This document shows, piece by piece, positions 42,741 to 51,158 of a DNA stretch of 64,000 nt. The DNA comes from Blautia obeum ATCC 29174 (lineage in GTDB: Bacteria; Bacillota; Clostridia; Lachnospirales; Lachnospiraceae). The translations under genes were made by a program, and so were the position numbers. A model generated the notes under the pieces. The model searched no databases. It was not told the origin of the DNA and saw only the letters and a list, made by a program, of their open reading frames with translations. The stretch lies in assembly GCF_025147765.1 (NCBI RefSeq), contig NZ_CP102265.1, positions 594,501-658,500 on the forward strand, in the 5' to 3' direction. How positions within the stretch are numbered: position 1 is the first letter of the stretch; each line of letters begins with the position of its first letter.

Positions 42741-44489
42741 ATGGAGATTTTTGTTCTGCATATTCTGAAATTGAATATTATTGCAGCAGTTATAATTTTA
42801 CTGGTCAAACTGCTTGCGATTCTGTTTAAAGGTCAGGTATCAGCGAGATGGAAGTATATTATCTGGCTGCTGATTACGGTAAGTCTTTGTATTCCTGTGC
42901 GCCTTCCGGCAAATTTTACGCTGGTGGATTTTAAAGTACAGAGAAGCATTCAACAGAATGAACAAAATTCGAAGACAACGGATTACGCAGCAAGACCGGG
43001 AGAGAGACAGCAGAAAATGGAAATAATGTCTTCTGTGAACAATAATACGAAAAGTCAGTCTGAAGTTCCGGAACAAAAAGAGTTTATCGTGCATACGGCT
43101 GGAAAATGGCTGGAAACTATTGCTGTAATTTTTGCATCGGTCTGGCTGAGTGTGGCAGTGCTTAAACTGGCAGGAGAACTGCTGGCATATTACCTTTCCA
43201 TGAAAAATCTCAGGAGAATGAGCCTTCCAGTCAATGATTCGGTGAGTATTCAGATGTATAGAGATGTATGCCGGAAAAAGAGTGTGCGCAGAGCACCGGA
43301 GCTCAGACAGAATGCGGGTCTTACTACACCACTTCTGGCAGGACTCTTCCATACAAAGTTGTATCTTCCGGCAACAGGCTATTCCGCAGAGGAGCGAAAA
43401 CTGGTATTTTACCATGAACTTACACATTATTGTCATCGGGATCTCTGGTATAAGATGCTTCTTCGAACCTGTGCAACAATATACTGGTTTAATCCGTTTC
43501 TTCTTATTATGCTGAAAGAAGCAGATAAGGATATCGAGAATCTGTGTGATACGGCAGTGATTAACCGTGTAAACAAAAAAGACCACAGGCTTTACAGACA
43601 GCTGCTTCTTCGTACAGTGGCGATGAATAATCAGATCCCATATGTAACAGCAAGTCTCAATGACAGCGGAATGGTGTTTAAGGACAGAATTTTGTATATG
43701 GTGAACATACGGAAGCTTCGCAGAGGAATCCTGCCGGGAATTCTTGTGACGGTGCTTCTTGCGGGCAGTAACCTCGTATTTAATGTTTCGGCCGGGACAG
43801 ATACAGCCCCAACGCGAACAGAGAGAACAGGGCAGGAAAAAAATACAGATCCGGAAGAAAAGAATGCACCGGATTATGCACCATTTTCTGAAATGATAGA
43901 TATGCAGAAAATAGCAGGGACACAGAGTGAAACGGGAGTGTCAGAGGATACAAATACAGAAGCTTCTGTAAATTCGGGAGAAAACATCAGTGCGGAAACA
44001 AATTCTGATTCTACTGTGGAAAGCAACGAGCAGGAAAGTGAAACGACAGATAATGGAAGTGGTTCTGACAGCGATGGGTCAGGATCCTATTATGAGAGTC
44101 TTCCGGCAGGAGTGCCATACACCAGTGGCTTCAGTACTCCTTCCGGTGTGGCATCGATTGTAGCATCAGGTGAAGGTGATGAGGAATCCAGAGTCCTTTA
44201 CGACAACGGAGATGGAACTTATTCTGACGATAACGGATTTCAATACAGCTATCAGGGAGACGGAAACTGGGCAGATGCCAATGGAAATTCTTATCGTACC
44301 TGGAATGACGAAGACTACAATTTGGGAACGAAGCTGGGACAGCATGAACTCCAAGGCAGCGGCGGAAGTGTCGATGTAAAAGAGACCACAAACGGAGATT
44401 ATTATTATTGTGATGCAAATGGTGTTGGCTATACCGATAACGGCGATGGCACCTGGACCGATGAGAATGGGAATAGTTATACGGAGTAA
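42741..44489 (+). CDS. BlaR1-like M56 membrane metalloprotease with atypical sensor domain
   Basis: 582 residues. N-terminal membrane helices (LNIIAAVIILLVKLLAILF, YIIWLLITVSLCIPV, then WLETIAVIFASVWLSVAVLK). The M56 zinc site is YHELTHYCHRDLWYK (HExxH), with ENLCDTAV holding a further ligand. A last helix, GILPGILVTVLLAGSNLVF, leads outside. There, instead of a penicillin-binding domain, comes a Ser/Thr/Glu-rich linker and, at residues ~498-582, a domain homologous to the end of the secreted protein at 41180-42073. Not a beta-lactam receptor by this evidence. Coupled to the repressor gene. Confidence 0.9.
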   Translation: MEIFVLHILKLNIIAAVIILLVKLLAILFKGQVSARWKYIIWLLITVSLCIPVRLPANFTLVDFKVQRSIQQNEQNSKTTDYAARPGERQQKMEIMSSVNNNTKSQSEVPEQKEFIVHTAGKWLETIAVIFASVWLSVAVLKLAGELLAYYLSMKNLRRMSLPVNDSVSIQMYRDVCRKKSVRRAPELRQNAGLTTPLLAGLFHTKLYLPATGYSAEERKLVFYHELTHYCHRDLWYKMLLRTCATIYWFNPFLLIMLKEADKDIENLCDTAVINRVNKKDHRLYRQLLLRTVAMNNQIPYVTASLNDSGMVFKDRILYMVNIRKLRRGILPGILVTVLLAGSNLVFNVSAGTDTAPTRTERTGQEKNTDPEEKNAPDYAPFSEMIDMQKIAGTQSETGVSEDTNTEASVNSGENISAETNSDSTVESNEQESETTDNGSGSDSDGSGSYYESLPAGVPYTSGFSTPSGVASIVASGEGDEESRVLYDNGDGTYSDDNGFQYSYQGDGNWADANGNSYRTWNDEDYNLGTKLGQHELQGSGGSVDVKETTNGDYYYCDANGVGYTDNGDGTWTDENGNSYTE

Positions 44490-44515
44490 AGTCTGCTATG
44501 CATGATAAAAAGATA

Positions 44516-44560
44516 GTATTTTACTTTTGAGGTGGAAACGGGTATCATATGGGTAACAAC
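44516..44560 (+). promoter_or_regulatory. Promoter cassette B
   Basis: TTTACT, 17 bases with GGAAAC, TATCAT; about 50 bases nearly identical to the region before proC (36015-36058). Confidence 0.6.
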
Positions 44561-44586
44561 TTTTTCACCCAAGAAGGAGGATTATC

Positions 44587-44805
44587 ATGAGCAAAGTAGT
44601 AGATATTACTGGAGCTTCTTCAAAGGAAGCCAGATTGAAAAGAATTATAGCTTCTCTGGAAGAAATAAAAGATACTCTTGTGGATGTGATTGATGCATAT
44701 GAAGCAGAAGATGAGAGCAGTGACAAACTGGATCTTCTGACAGAGGCACTGGATGCACTGGAGGATGCGAATGACGCACTGAATGATGCATCCGATGAAG
44801 CCTGA
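44587..44805 (+). CDS. Small acidic helical protein, 72 residues
   Basis: MSKVVDITGASSKEARLKRI, then a continuous predicted coiled helix rich in D, E, A and L ending LEDANDALNDASDEA. No signal peptide or known domain. AAGGAGG before ATG. It is 15 bases before the next small gene, so they form an operon driven by cassette B. Function unknown. Confidence 0.72.
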   Translation: MSKVVDITGASSKEARLKRIIASLEEIKDTLVDVIDAYEAEDESSDKLDLLTEALDALEDANDALNDASDEA

Positions 44806-44820
44806 CACGGAGAGAAAAAT

Positions 44821-45096
44821 ATGGCATCAGAAAGAGCAGACGAGCTTTACAGAGCATTGATTGAAAGAAGATATCCGAAGGAACTATGTTCAGAAATTGC
44901 CTACAAGTATCTGAATACGGATTACACAGCAACGCGCATGCTGGGGTATCTGTACAGGATGACAGAGCCACCCGCAGTTGAGGTAGTGGTGGATGAAATG
45001 ATTGCAATTTTGAGTGACAGGGAGCAGCTTATAAAGAAAAAAGAATCAGAACATGCCCAGGCTGTGATCAGTGAGATATACAGGGAAGGGCTGTAG
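44821..45096 (+). CDS. Conserved hypothetical protein, 91 residues
   Basis: A charged all-helical protein (DELYRALIERRYPKELCSEI, NTDYTATRMLGYLYRM, VVVDEMIAILSDREQLIKKK). The middle reads like a small adaptor or HTH-like bundle, but no family is certain. Co-transcribed with the 72-residue protein. I recall similar short proteins in Lachnospiraceae without function. Confidence 0.7.
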   Translation: MASERADELYRALIERRYPKELCSEIAYKYLNTDYTATRMLGYLYRMTEPPAVEVVVDEMIAILSDREQLIKKKESEHAQAVISEIYREGL

Positions 45097-45122
45097 ATAT
45101 CATAAAATGAGCAAAACATATA

Positions 45123-45177
45123 TTGACACATTTTAAAGAAATAGTTATAATCCTAAACGTTAGGATTATAACTATTT
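45123..45177 (+). promoter_or_regulatory. Consensus promoter overlapped by an 18-bp inverted repeat (MarR operator)
   Basis: TTGACA (45123-45128), 17 bases, TATAAT (45146-45151): a perfect sigma-A promoter. The -10 is inside the inverted repeat AAATAGTTATAATCCTAA / TTAGGATTATAACTATTT (45139-45156 / 45160-45177), with ACG between. CCTAA-ACG-TTAGG at the centre is a MarR-family style site. Strong evidence for autorepression of the next gene. Confidence 0.88.
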
Positions 45178-45210
45178 TGCGTTAAACATAAAAAGAAAGG
45201 AACGTGAGAC

Positions 45211-45660
45211 GTGGACACATCATTGCATTACCTGACCATGGCGAATCATCTGTTAATTCAGAAGCGTATTCTGGAAAAAGTAAAGGAGTCAGGGCTTACA
45301 CTGGGACAGCCGAAGGTTCTGGATTATCTTAAAAGTCATGATGGAGCAAGTCAGAAGGAAATTGCAGCGGGCTGTTTTATTGAGGCGGGATCGCTGACTT
45401 CAATACTGAACCGTATGGAGGAAAAAGGTCTGATTGAGCGACGTATGCTCAATGGAAACAGAAGGACTTTTCACATTTTTATGACAGAATCCGGCAGGAA
45501 GAGCCAGATGCTTGTCGAGGCTGCTTTTGTGGAAATTGAGGAGAATGCATGGAAAGATATTTCTTCAGAAGAAGCAGAGACATTTATGAAGATTTATCAT
45601 AAAATTTATTACAATCTGTCTGAGACAGGCTGCGAGGAAACAGGGAAAGAAGGAAAGTAA
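45211..45660 (+). CDS. MarR family transcriptional regulator
   Basis: 149 residues, GTG start with AAAGGA upstream. Winged HTH: LTLGQPKVLDYLKSHDGASQ, IAAGCFIEAGSLTSILNRME, RRMLNGNRRTFHIFMTESGR. First gene of an operon with a YczE-like membrane protein three bases on. The dyad in its promoter is the likely operator. The ligand is unknown. Confidence 0.92.
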   Translation: MDTSLHYLTMANHLLIQKRILEKVKESGLTLGQPKVLDYLKSHDGASQKEIAAGCFIEAGSLTSILNRMEEKGLIERRMLNGNRRTFHIFMTESGRKSQMLVEAAFVEIEENAWKDISSEEAETFMKIYHKIYYNLSETGCEETGKEGK

Positions 45661-45663
45661 CAA

Positions 45664-46293
45664 ATGAACAAATTAAAAAGATACGTAATATTTCTGATTG
45701 GTCTGTTTGTGAACTCACTTGGTGTCAGTCTGATCACGAAAGCAAGTCTGGGAACATCACCGATCTCATCCATTCCATATGTGCTGAGTTTGAGTTTCCC
45801 ATTTACACTTGGTAATTTTACGATTTTTTTCAGCGTATTTCTGATCTTACTGCAGTTACTGATTCTGCGTAAGAATTTTAAACTGGAACATGTTCTGCAG
45901 ATACCGGTATCGATTGTTTTCGGATATTTCATCGACCTGACGATGCTTTTGTTTACATGGGTAAATCCGCAGAACTATGTCATGAAAATTGTGTATCTTC
46001 TGATAGGATGTCTGATCCTTGGAATTGGTGTGTATATGGAAGTTCTGGCAGATGTCGTCATGCTGCCAGGAGAATCATTTGTCCGTGCGATCGTTCTGAC
46101 ATGGAAAACCAACTTTGGTACGACAAAGATTTTCTTTGATGTGTCTATGGCAGTTATCGCGGCAGTTCTGTCTTTGGGCTTTGCCGGACACCTCAATGGT
46201 GTTCGAGAAGGCACAGTCATTGCAGCACTTCTGGTCGGATTTATTGCAAGGGTTCTGGGAAAGAAACTTGCGTTTGTAAAACCTGACATTTAA
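45664..46293 (+). CDS. YczE/YyaS/YitT-family membrane protein
   Basis: 209 residues with about five helices. Family features: FLIGLFVNSLGVSLITKASL, GTSPISSIPYVLS near the N-terminus and CLILGIGVYMEVLADVVMLP in the middle. Often beside MarR or GntR regulators; proposed as a transporter or receptor, not proven. Overlapping regulation with marR-like gene is clear from the 3-base gap. Confidence 0.85.
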   Translation: MNKLKRYVIFLIGLFVNSLGVSLITKASLGTSPISSIPYVLSLSFPFTLGNFTIFFSVFLILLQLLILRKNFKLEHVLQIPVSIVFGYFIDLTMLLFTWVNPQNYVMKIVYLLIGCLILGIGVYMEVLADVVMLPGESFVRAIVLTWKTNFGTTKIFFDVSMAVIAAVLSLGFAGHLNGVREGTVIAALLVGFIARVLGKKLAFVKPDI

Positions 46294-46438
46294 TCTGAAA
46301 ACGGAGATGGGAGTTTTTTTGTTTGTAGAAGGAGAAATCGATACACCTTATTGCAGGATTAAAAGTGCTTGGAAGTGGAAAATATTCATTTTTATTGTGA
46401 AAAAATTTATTTTTGTGTAGGAACGGAGAATTTCTAAA

Positions 46439-47134
46439 ATGTCTGAATTGACTGAGAACAGTCATTTACAAAGTAACATAAAAATGCCTGTGATAAGAGG
46501 CGAAATCGCACTGATAGTAATTATACTGATCAACAGTCTGGGAGTAGTACTTATGCTCTATTCTGGGTCAGGGATTTCTGCAATATCCAGTGTGCCGTAT
46601 GCGTTTTCACTGGTGTTTCCAAAGATTTCTCTTGGAACCTGGACCTATATTTTTCAGGGACTTTTAGTATTATCACTGATGATCATGCGAAAGAAATTCG
46701 TTGCACCGTATCTTTTTAGTTTCTTAGTGGGATTTGCATTCAGTGAGATGCTGGATATACATGAAATGTGGATTAACGCCTTGCCGACAGCTTTGGAATA
46801 CAGAGTAGTTTATTTTGTAATCAGTTATCTTCTGATATGTTTGGGAATCGCACTTTCCAACCGCTGTGGTCTGCCAATTATTCCGACAGATCTTTTCCCG
46901 AGAGAACTGACAGATATCACAAAGATAAAATATTCCAGGATCAAGATTGGATTTGATGTCACCTGTCTGGCAATAACAGCACTGATGACCTGTATCATCC
47001 TCGGACATTTGGACGGACTCGGAATCGGTACGATTCTTGCTGCATTTACGATGGGAAAAGTGATTGGAATGATCGGAGACCAGATGGATCGTCATGTAAG
47101 ATTTGAGTCATTTATGACAAAGAGAGCAGCATAA
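46439..47134 (+). CDS. Second YczE/YyaS/YitT-family membrane protein
   Basis: 231 residues, a paralogue of the previous gene (GSGISAISSVPYAFSLVFPK matches GTSPISSIPYVLSLSFPF in position). A ~20-residue N-terminal extension precedes the first helix. 145 bases from its neighbour, with GGAG 10 bases before the ATG; probably the same operon. Tandem paralogues may act as a heterodimer (inference). Confidence 0.82.
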   Translation: MSELTENSHLQSNIKMPVIRGEIALIVIILINSLGVVLMLYSGSGISAISSVPYAFSLVFPKISLGTWTYIFQGLLVLSLMIMRKKFVAPYLFSFLVGFAFSEMLDIHEMWINALPTALEYRVVYFVISYLLICLGIALSNRCGLPIIPTDLFPRELTDITKIKYSRIKIGFDVTCLAITALMTCIILGHLDGLGIGTILAAFTMGKVIGMIGDQMDRHVRFESFMTKRAA

Positions 47135-47148
47135 AAGGAATAATAAAA

Positions 47149-47190
47149 AGAGTGTAAATCTTGTGGTATCAGGATTTACACTCTTTTTTA
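47149..47190. terminator. Bidirectional terminator
   Basis: AGAGTGTAAATC and GATTTACACTCT pair perfectly with TTTTTT on the right and AAAA on the left. Serves the YczE operon and the convergent DUF1700 gene. Confidence 0.88.
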
Positions 47191-47203
47191 ATGTTCTTGC
47201 ATA

Positions 47204-47668
47204 TCAACTGCGCAGTTTGGAAATTATAAAGCATACGATACCGAAAATGACCATGACCGGGATCAGAACGCTTAGTATTGTGCATAAGAGGAAGATCACG
47301 ACCACAGCAATCAGGATAACGGCAAGCTTGCCATACCAGGTACTAAGATCGATGTGAAAACTACGGCTCTTTACTTTTTTACTGCCGGAGCTGCCGTTGT
47401 CATATTCATAAGAATTGTCTGTGTATGGTTCAGAATAGCTTCCTGTAGTCTGTGGATTACCGGAAGCGGTTGAATCAGTATCTAAAAGAGTACGTGCGAT
47501 CAGCCTTGGATCACCAAGTTCATTTAAGACTTCTGTTTCCGTACGGCCCTGAGTCACTGCATCTTCAATATAATTGCGATAATATTGTACATGGGCGGCA
47601 ACATTTCCCTCCGGCATCTGCCCGGAAAGCTGTTCATATAAAATGTCAAGAAATTCTTTTTTGTTCAT
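47204..47668 (-). CDS. DUF1700 family membrane protein
   Basis: 154 residues from ATG 47668 (GGAG 8 bases before); an upstream in-frame ATG at 47695 lacks a site. The N-terminal KKEFLDILYEQLSG and NELGDPRLIARTLLD are the conserved HAAS-like helical domain. A polar linker and a C-terminal hydrophobic stretch (LAVILIAVVVIFLLCTILSV) follow. Such proteins are normally paired with a PadR regulator; none is seen next to it. Confidence 0.8.
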   Translation of the reverse strand: MNKKEFLDILYEQLSGQMPEGNVAAHVQYYRNYIEDAVTQGRTETEVLNELGDPRLIARTLLDTDSTASGNPQTTGSYSEPYTDNSYEYDNGSSGSKKVKSRSFHIDLSTWYGKLAVILIAVVVIFLLCTILSVLIPVMVIFGIVCFIISKLRS

Positions 47669-47849
47669 AACAAATCTCCATAAAAGCAAATTCATTGCCT
47701 CTGACAGAGGCTTAATTATCAGAATGGCAACATTTTACCACACATAATGAGGAAGGAATAGAGATTGAAATATTAAATTTTCATAAAGGGATGTAAAGTG
47801 TTTCTGGAATAAAATGCTGGTATTTTATTTTATACATAGGAACAAAAAC

Positions 47850-47878
47850 TTGTCTAAAAAAAATGAAACTGGTATAGT
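47850..47878 (+). promoter_or_regulatory. Promoter of the two-component genes
   Basis: TTGTCT, 17 bases, TATAGT, 52 bases before the response regulator start. Confidence 0.65.
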
Positions 47879-47929
47879 ATACATTAGAACTTTTGCACAA
47901 ATACGCGACAGGACAAATGGGGTGGAGAG

Positions 47930-49579
47930 ATGTTAAAGATTTTTCTGGCAGAAGATGAGGTTGTAGTCCGTGAGACGATCAAACGAATGATCCCGTGGGA
48001 GGAACTTGGCTTTGAGCTGGTAGGAGAAGCGGCAGATGGTGAGATGGCATTGCCGTTGTTGATCAGACAGCAGCCGGACCTTTTGATCACGGATATCAAG
48101 ATGCCATTTATGGATGGTCTAACGCTGGCACGTCTGGCCAAAAAGGAAATACCGGGGCTGAAGGTTGTGATTTTAAGTGGATATGATGATTTTAATTATG
48201 CAAAACAGGCGATTGGAATTGGTGTGGAGGATTATCTCCTGAAACCGATCACAAAGAATGCTTTGATTGAACGGCTTTCAGAAATCCGCAGCCGCTATGA
48301 ACATGAAAAAACACAGAAAGAATATTACGAAAAATTCCAGAGAGAGATGCAGGCTTATGAGAAGAACAGCAGCCGCGATTTTTTTGAGGCATTGGTCGGC
48401 GGTTCCATGGACATGATGGAGGTCTATAAAAGAGCAGAAAAGCTTGGTCTGGATATTGTTGCAGAGGCTTACAATGTTCTGATCTTTACGATGAACTGTG
48501 ATGAGGATTTTTCCGGACAGAGAGATGAATATTCTTCGTGGGAAGCAGAGTCACTGGAACTTCTGGAAAACTTTTTTGCCGGTCATTCATCGGCCATGCT
48601 GTTTCGAAGTAATATTTTCTCCTATGGTGTACTTCTTAAGGGACAGAGAGAAGCTATTGAAGAAAATACAAGAGCGTGTGTGGATGAGATCCGTAAGATT
48701 CTGAGCAGGCAGGATGGAAGAAGGGAATGGTTCCTTGCAGTTGGTCAGTCTGTGGAGCGTCTGAGTCAGATACAAAAGAGCTATCATACGGCATCAAGAG
48801 CCTTTTCGCAGAGATATCTGTATGATGAAAATATTCTTTACTATGATGAGATGGAAACTATGGAGCATCCTGGTGGACAGGCGGAGACTGAAGATAATGC
48901 CTATCTGCAGAAAGTGGATGTGAATGCCCTGAATCCGGCAATCCTTCAGAAATTTTTGAGCAATGGTCTTCAGGAAGAGACAGAAAACTTTGTAAAAGAC
49001 TATTTTTATGCAATCGGTCAGGAGCCGATGGAATCACTGGTATTTCGAAATTATGTTATTCTGAATGTTCGGTTTTCTGTTATTTCATTCATTAAAGGGC
49101 TGGGATGTGATACGAATGAAATGGAATCTGCAGATACAGAAGAAGTACTTGCAGAGAGTGGAAAGAATATGGAAAGTGCAATTGCTTATGCGAAAAAAAT
49201 GATCTCACAGGCAATCGAGATCCGTGACCAGAATTCCGGAAACAAAAACCGCAGTATTTTAAAAACCGCGGTGGACTTTATTGACAGCCATTATATGGAT
49301 GAAGAGATTTCACTAAATACGGTTGCCAATGTTGCAAATGTCAGCTCTAATCATTTCAGCGCTCTGTTCAGCCAGAATATGGGACAGACTTTTATTGAGT
49401 ATCTGACCACACTGCGTATGAATAAAGCAAAAGAGCTTCTGCGTTGCACGGGTATGCGTTCCAGTGAGATCGCAGGAGAAATCGGATATAAAGATGCACA
49501 TTATTTCAGCTATCTTTTTAAGAAAACACAGGGTATGACTCCGAGTGATTACCGTAAGGCACGGGAGGAAAAAGCATGA
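47930..49579 (+). CDS. YesN-type response regulator with AraC HTH
   Basis: 549 residues. Receiver domain at the N-terminus with D55 (LLITDIKMP), acid pocket AEDE and lysine in LLKPIT. A long middle region, then a C-terminal AraC double HTH (ISLNTVANVANVSSNHFSAL, RSSEIAGEIGYKDAHYFSYL, FKKTQGMTPSDYRKAR). Overlaps the kinase gene by 4 bases. Likely target is the ABC/ara operon just downstream. Confidence 0.93.
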   Translation: MLKIFLAEDEVVVRETIKRMIPWEELGFELVGEAADGEMALPLLIRQQPDLLITDIKMPFMDGLTLARLAKKEIPGLKVVILSGYDDFNYAKQAIGIGVEDYLLKPITKNALIERLSEIRSRYEHEKTQKEYYEKFQREMQAYEKNSSRDFFEALVGGSMDMMEVYKRAEKLGLDIVAEAYNVLIFTMNCDEDFSGQRDEYSSWEAESLELLENFFAGHSSAMLFRSNIFSYGVLLKGQREAIEENTRACVDEIRKILSRQDGRREWFLAVGQSVERLSQIQKSYHTASRAFSQRYLYDENILYYDEMETMEHPGGQAETEDNAYLQKVDVNALNPAILQKFLSNGLQEETENFVKDYFYAIGQEPMESLVFRNYVILNVRFSVISFIKGLGCDTNEMESADTEEVLAESGKNMESAIAYAKKMISQAIEIRDQNSGNKNRSILKTAVDFIDSHYMDEEISLNTVANVANVSSNHFSALFSQNMGQTFIEYLTTLRMNKAKELLRCTGMRSSEIAGEIGYKDAHYFSYLFKKTQGMTPSDYRKAREEKA

Positions 49580-51012
49580 GAGGAGTACCTCAGAAAAGAA
49601 AAAAGCAGATGGGACTTGAGAAACGTATGAACAGACTTCTGTTCAGTACGATGATTCCGATGGCCTGCCTGCTGGTTATTTTGCTTCTGATCTTCTGGCA
49701 GTATGCCGGACAGTATAACAAGCTATCAGAGAATCTGGCGGTCAGCAGTAAATTCAATCTGAGCTTTAAGGATGAGCTGGATCTGGAAATGTATTATCTG
49801 GCAATCGGATCAAAAGAAGCCAGTGAACTGGATGACGTTGTGGGACAGGTAGAGGATGCACAGGAGATTATGGAAAAACTGCGCAAAAATACATACCATG
49901 CCAGTGGCGTCAAATGTCTGAACAGTCTGGATGCTTATCTGGATAATCTGAAGAAACGAATGGTCCAGCTGATGGAGATCAAAGAGTATGATAGGCGAAT
50001 GGAATTTATGGACAGCAACATTCGTATTATTACAGGTCTGATCATGCAGGAGATGCAGAACTATATTTATAATGAGTCCATGTATCTGGTACAGGTGGAA
50101 ACAAGTCTGACGCATAGAGTCAAAATCCTGATATCAGGAATGGCAGTGTTACTGCTTGCAACGCTTGGGATCCTGATGCGCAGATCGTTCCGCCTGACAG
50201 GAGGAATCATCCGTCCGGTGACGGAGATGCTGGATAAGGTAAAGAAAGTCGGTCGCGGAAATTTTGATGTTCTTCCGGTAAGTGCAGAGATTGTGGAGAT
50301 TGAGGAACTGGACCAGGGAATCAATAAGATGGCACACAGGATCAGTGGACTTCTGGAAAATGTCCGGCAGGAAAAGGAGATGCAGCATCTGACAGAACTG
50401 CAGCTGATCCAGGCACAGGTCAATCCGCATTTTTTATATAATACCCTGGATACGATCGTATGGCTGATCGAAGGTGGTATGACGGATGATGCAGTGGAGA
50501 TGATCTCCAGTCTTTCTATTTTCTTCCGTACATCGCTTTCTAAAGGAAATGACATCATTCCTCTTTCAGAAGAGAAACGACACACTTTGAGCTATCTGGA
50601 GATTCAGCAGTTCCGCTATCGCGATATTCTGGAGTTTGAGTTATCCATACCAAAAGAACTTGATGGAATACAGGTACCGAAGCTTTCCATTCAGCCGCTG
50701 GCAGAGAACGCGCTTTATCATGGTATCAAAAACCGTCGTGGAAAAGGTAAGATCACGATAACCGGCAGGGAAGAAGCGGATGCGATCGTTCTTACAGTCA
50801 GTGATAATGGACAGGGAATGACACCGGAGCGTCTTCATGAGGTACAGGAGTCAATACGTACAGGAGAGAGAGCCGGATTCGGGCTTGCGGCAGTTGCGGA
50901 ACGTATTGCTTTGTACTACGGACCGGGCTACGGAATGACGATTTCTTCTAAAGAAGGAGAAGGTACAACGGTGGAATTACGGCTTGGGAAAAATATTCAA
51001 CCGAAATCGTAA
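49576..51012 (+). CDS. YesM-type sensor histidine kinase
   Basis: 478 residues. A helix at ~25-45, an extracellular helical sensor, a second helix (ILISGMAVLLLATLGIL), a HAMP domain, then the His_kinase motif HFLYNTLDTIVWLIEGG and the ATPase motifs AENALYHGIKN, DNGQGM and GFGLAAV. Family members sense sugars, directly or via a binding protein. ATGA overlap with the regulator. Confidence 0.93.
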   Translation: MRGVPQKRKKQMGLEKRMNRLLFSTMIPMACLLVILLLIFWQYAGQYNKLSENLAVSSKFNLSFKDELDLEMYYLAIGSKEASELDDVVGQVEDAQEIMEKLRKNTYHASGVKCLNSLDAYLDNLKKRMVQLMEIKEYDRRMEFMDSNIRIITGLIMQEMQNYIYNESMYLVQVETSLTHRVKILISGMAVLLLATLGILMRRSFRLTGGIIRPVTEMLDKVKKVGRGNFDVLPVSAEIVEIEELDQGINKMAHRISGLLENVRQEKEMQHLTELQLIQAQVNPHFLYNTLDTIVWLIEGGMTDDAVEMISSLSIFFRTSLSKGNDIIPLSEEKRHTLSYLEIQQFRYRDILEFELSIPKELDGIQVPKLSIQPLAENALYHGIKNRRGKGKITITGREEADAIVLTVSDNGQGMTPERLHEVQESIRTGERAGFGLAAVAERIALYYGPGYGMTISSKEGEGTTVELRLGKNIQPKS

Positions 51013-51158
51013 AAAATCCAACTTGTTAAAAATGAGACAGAAAGATAGATAAAAGACTAAACTTTTTTCCGAAAATAATCCATGGAGTTTTCGTAACAAA
51101 TTGCTATAATAAAATCATATTAAAAAACACGAAACAAATGTAAAGGGAGGATTACAAA

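Noticed and set aside
42741..44489. Beta-lactam resistance locus (blaR1/mecR1)
   Set aside because: No penicillin-binding sensor domain on the M56 protein and no beta-lactamase or PBP2a gene nearby.
51013..51158. CcpA cre site before the sugar ABC operon
   Set aside because: The closest match (TGTTACGAAAAC on the minus strand) fails conserved cre positions.
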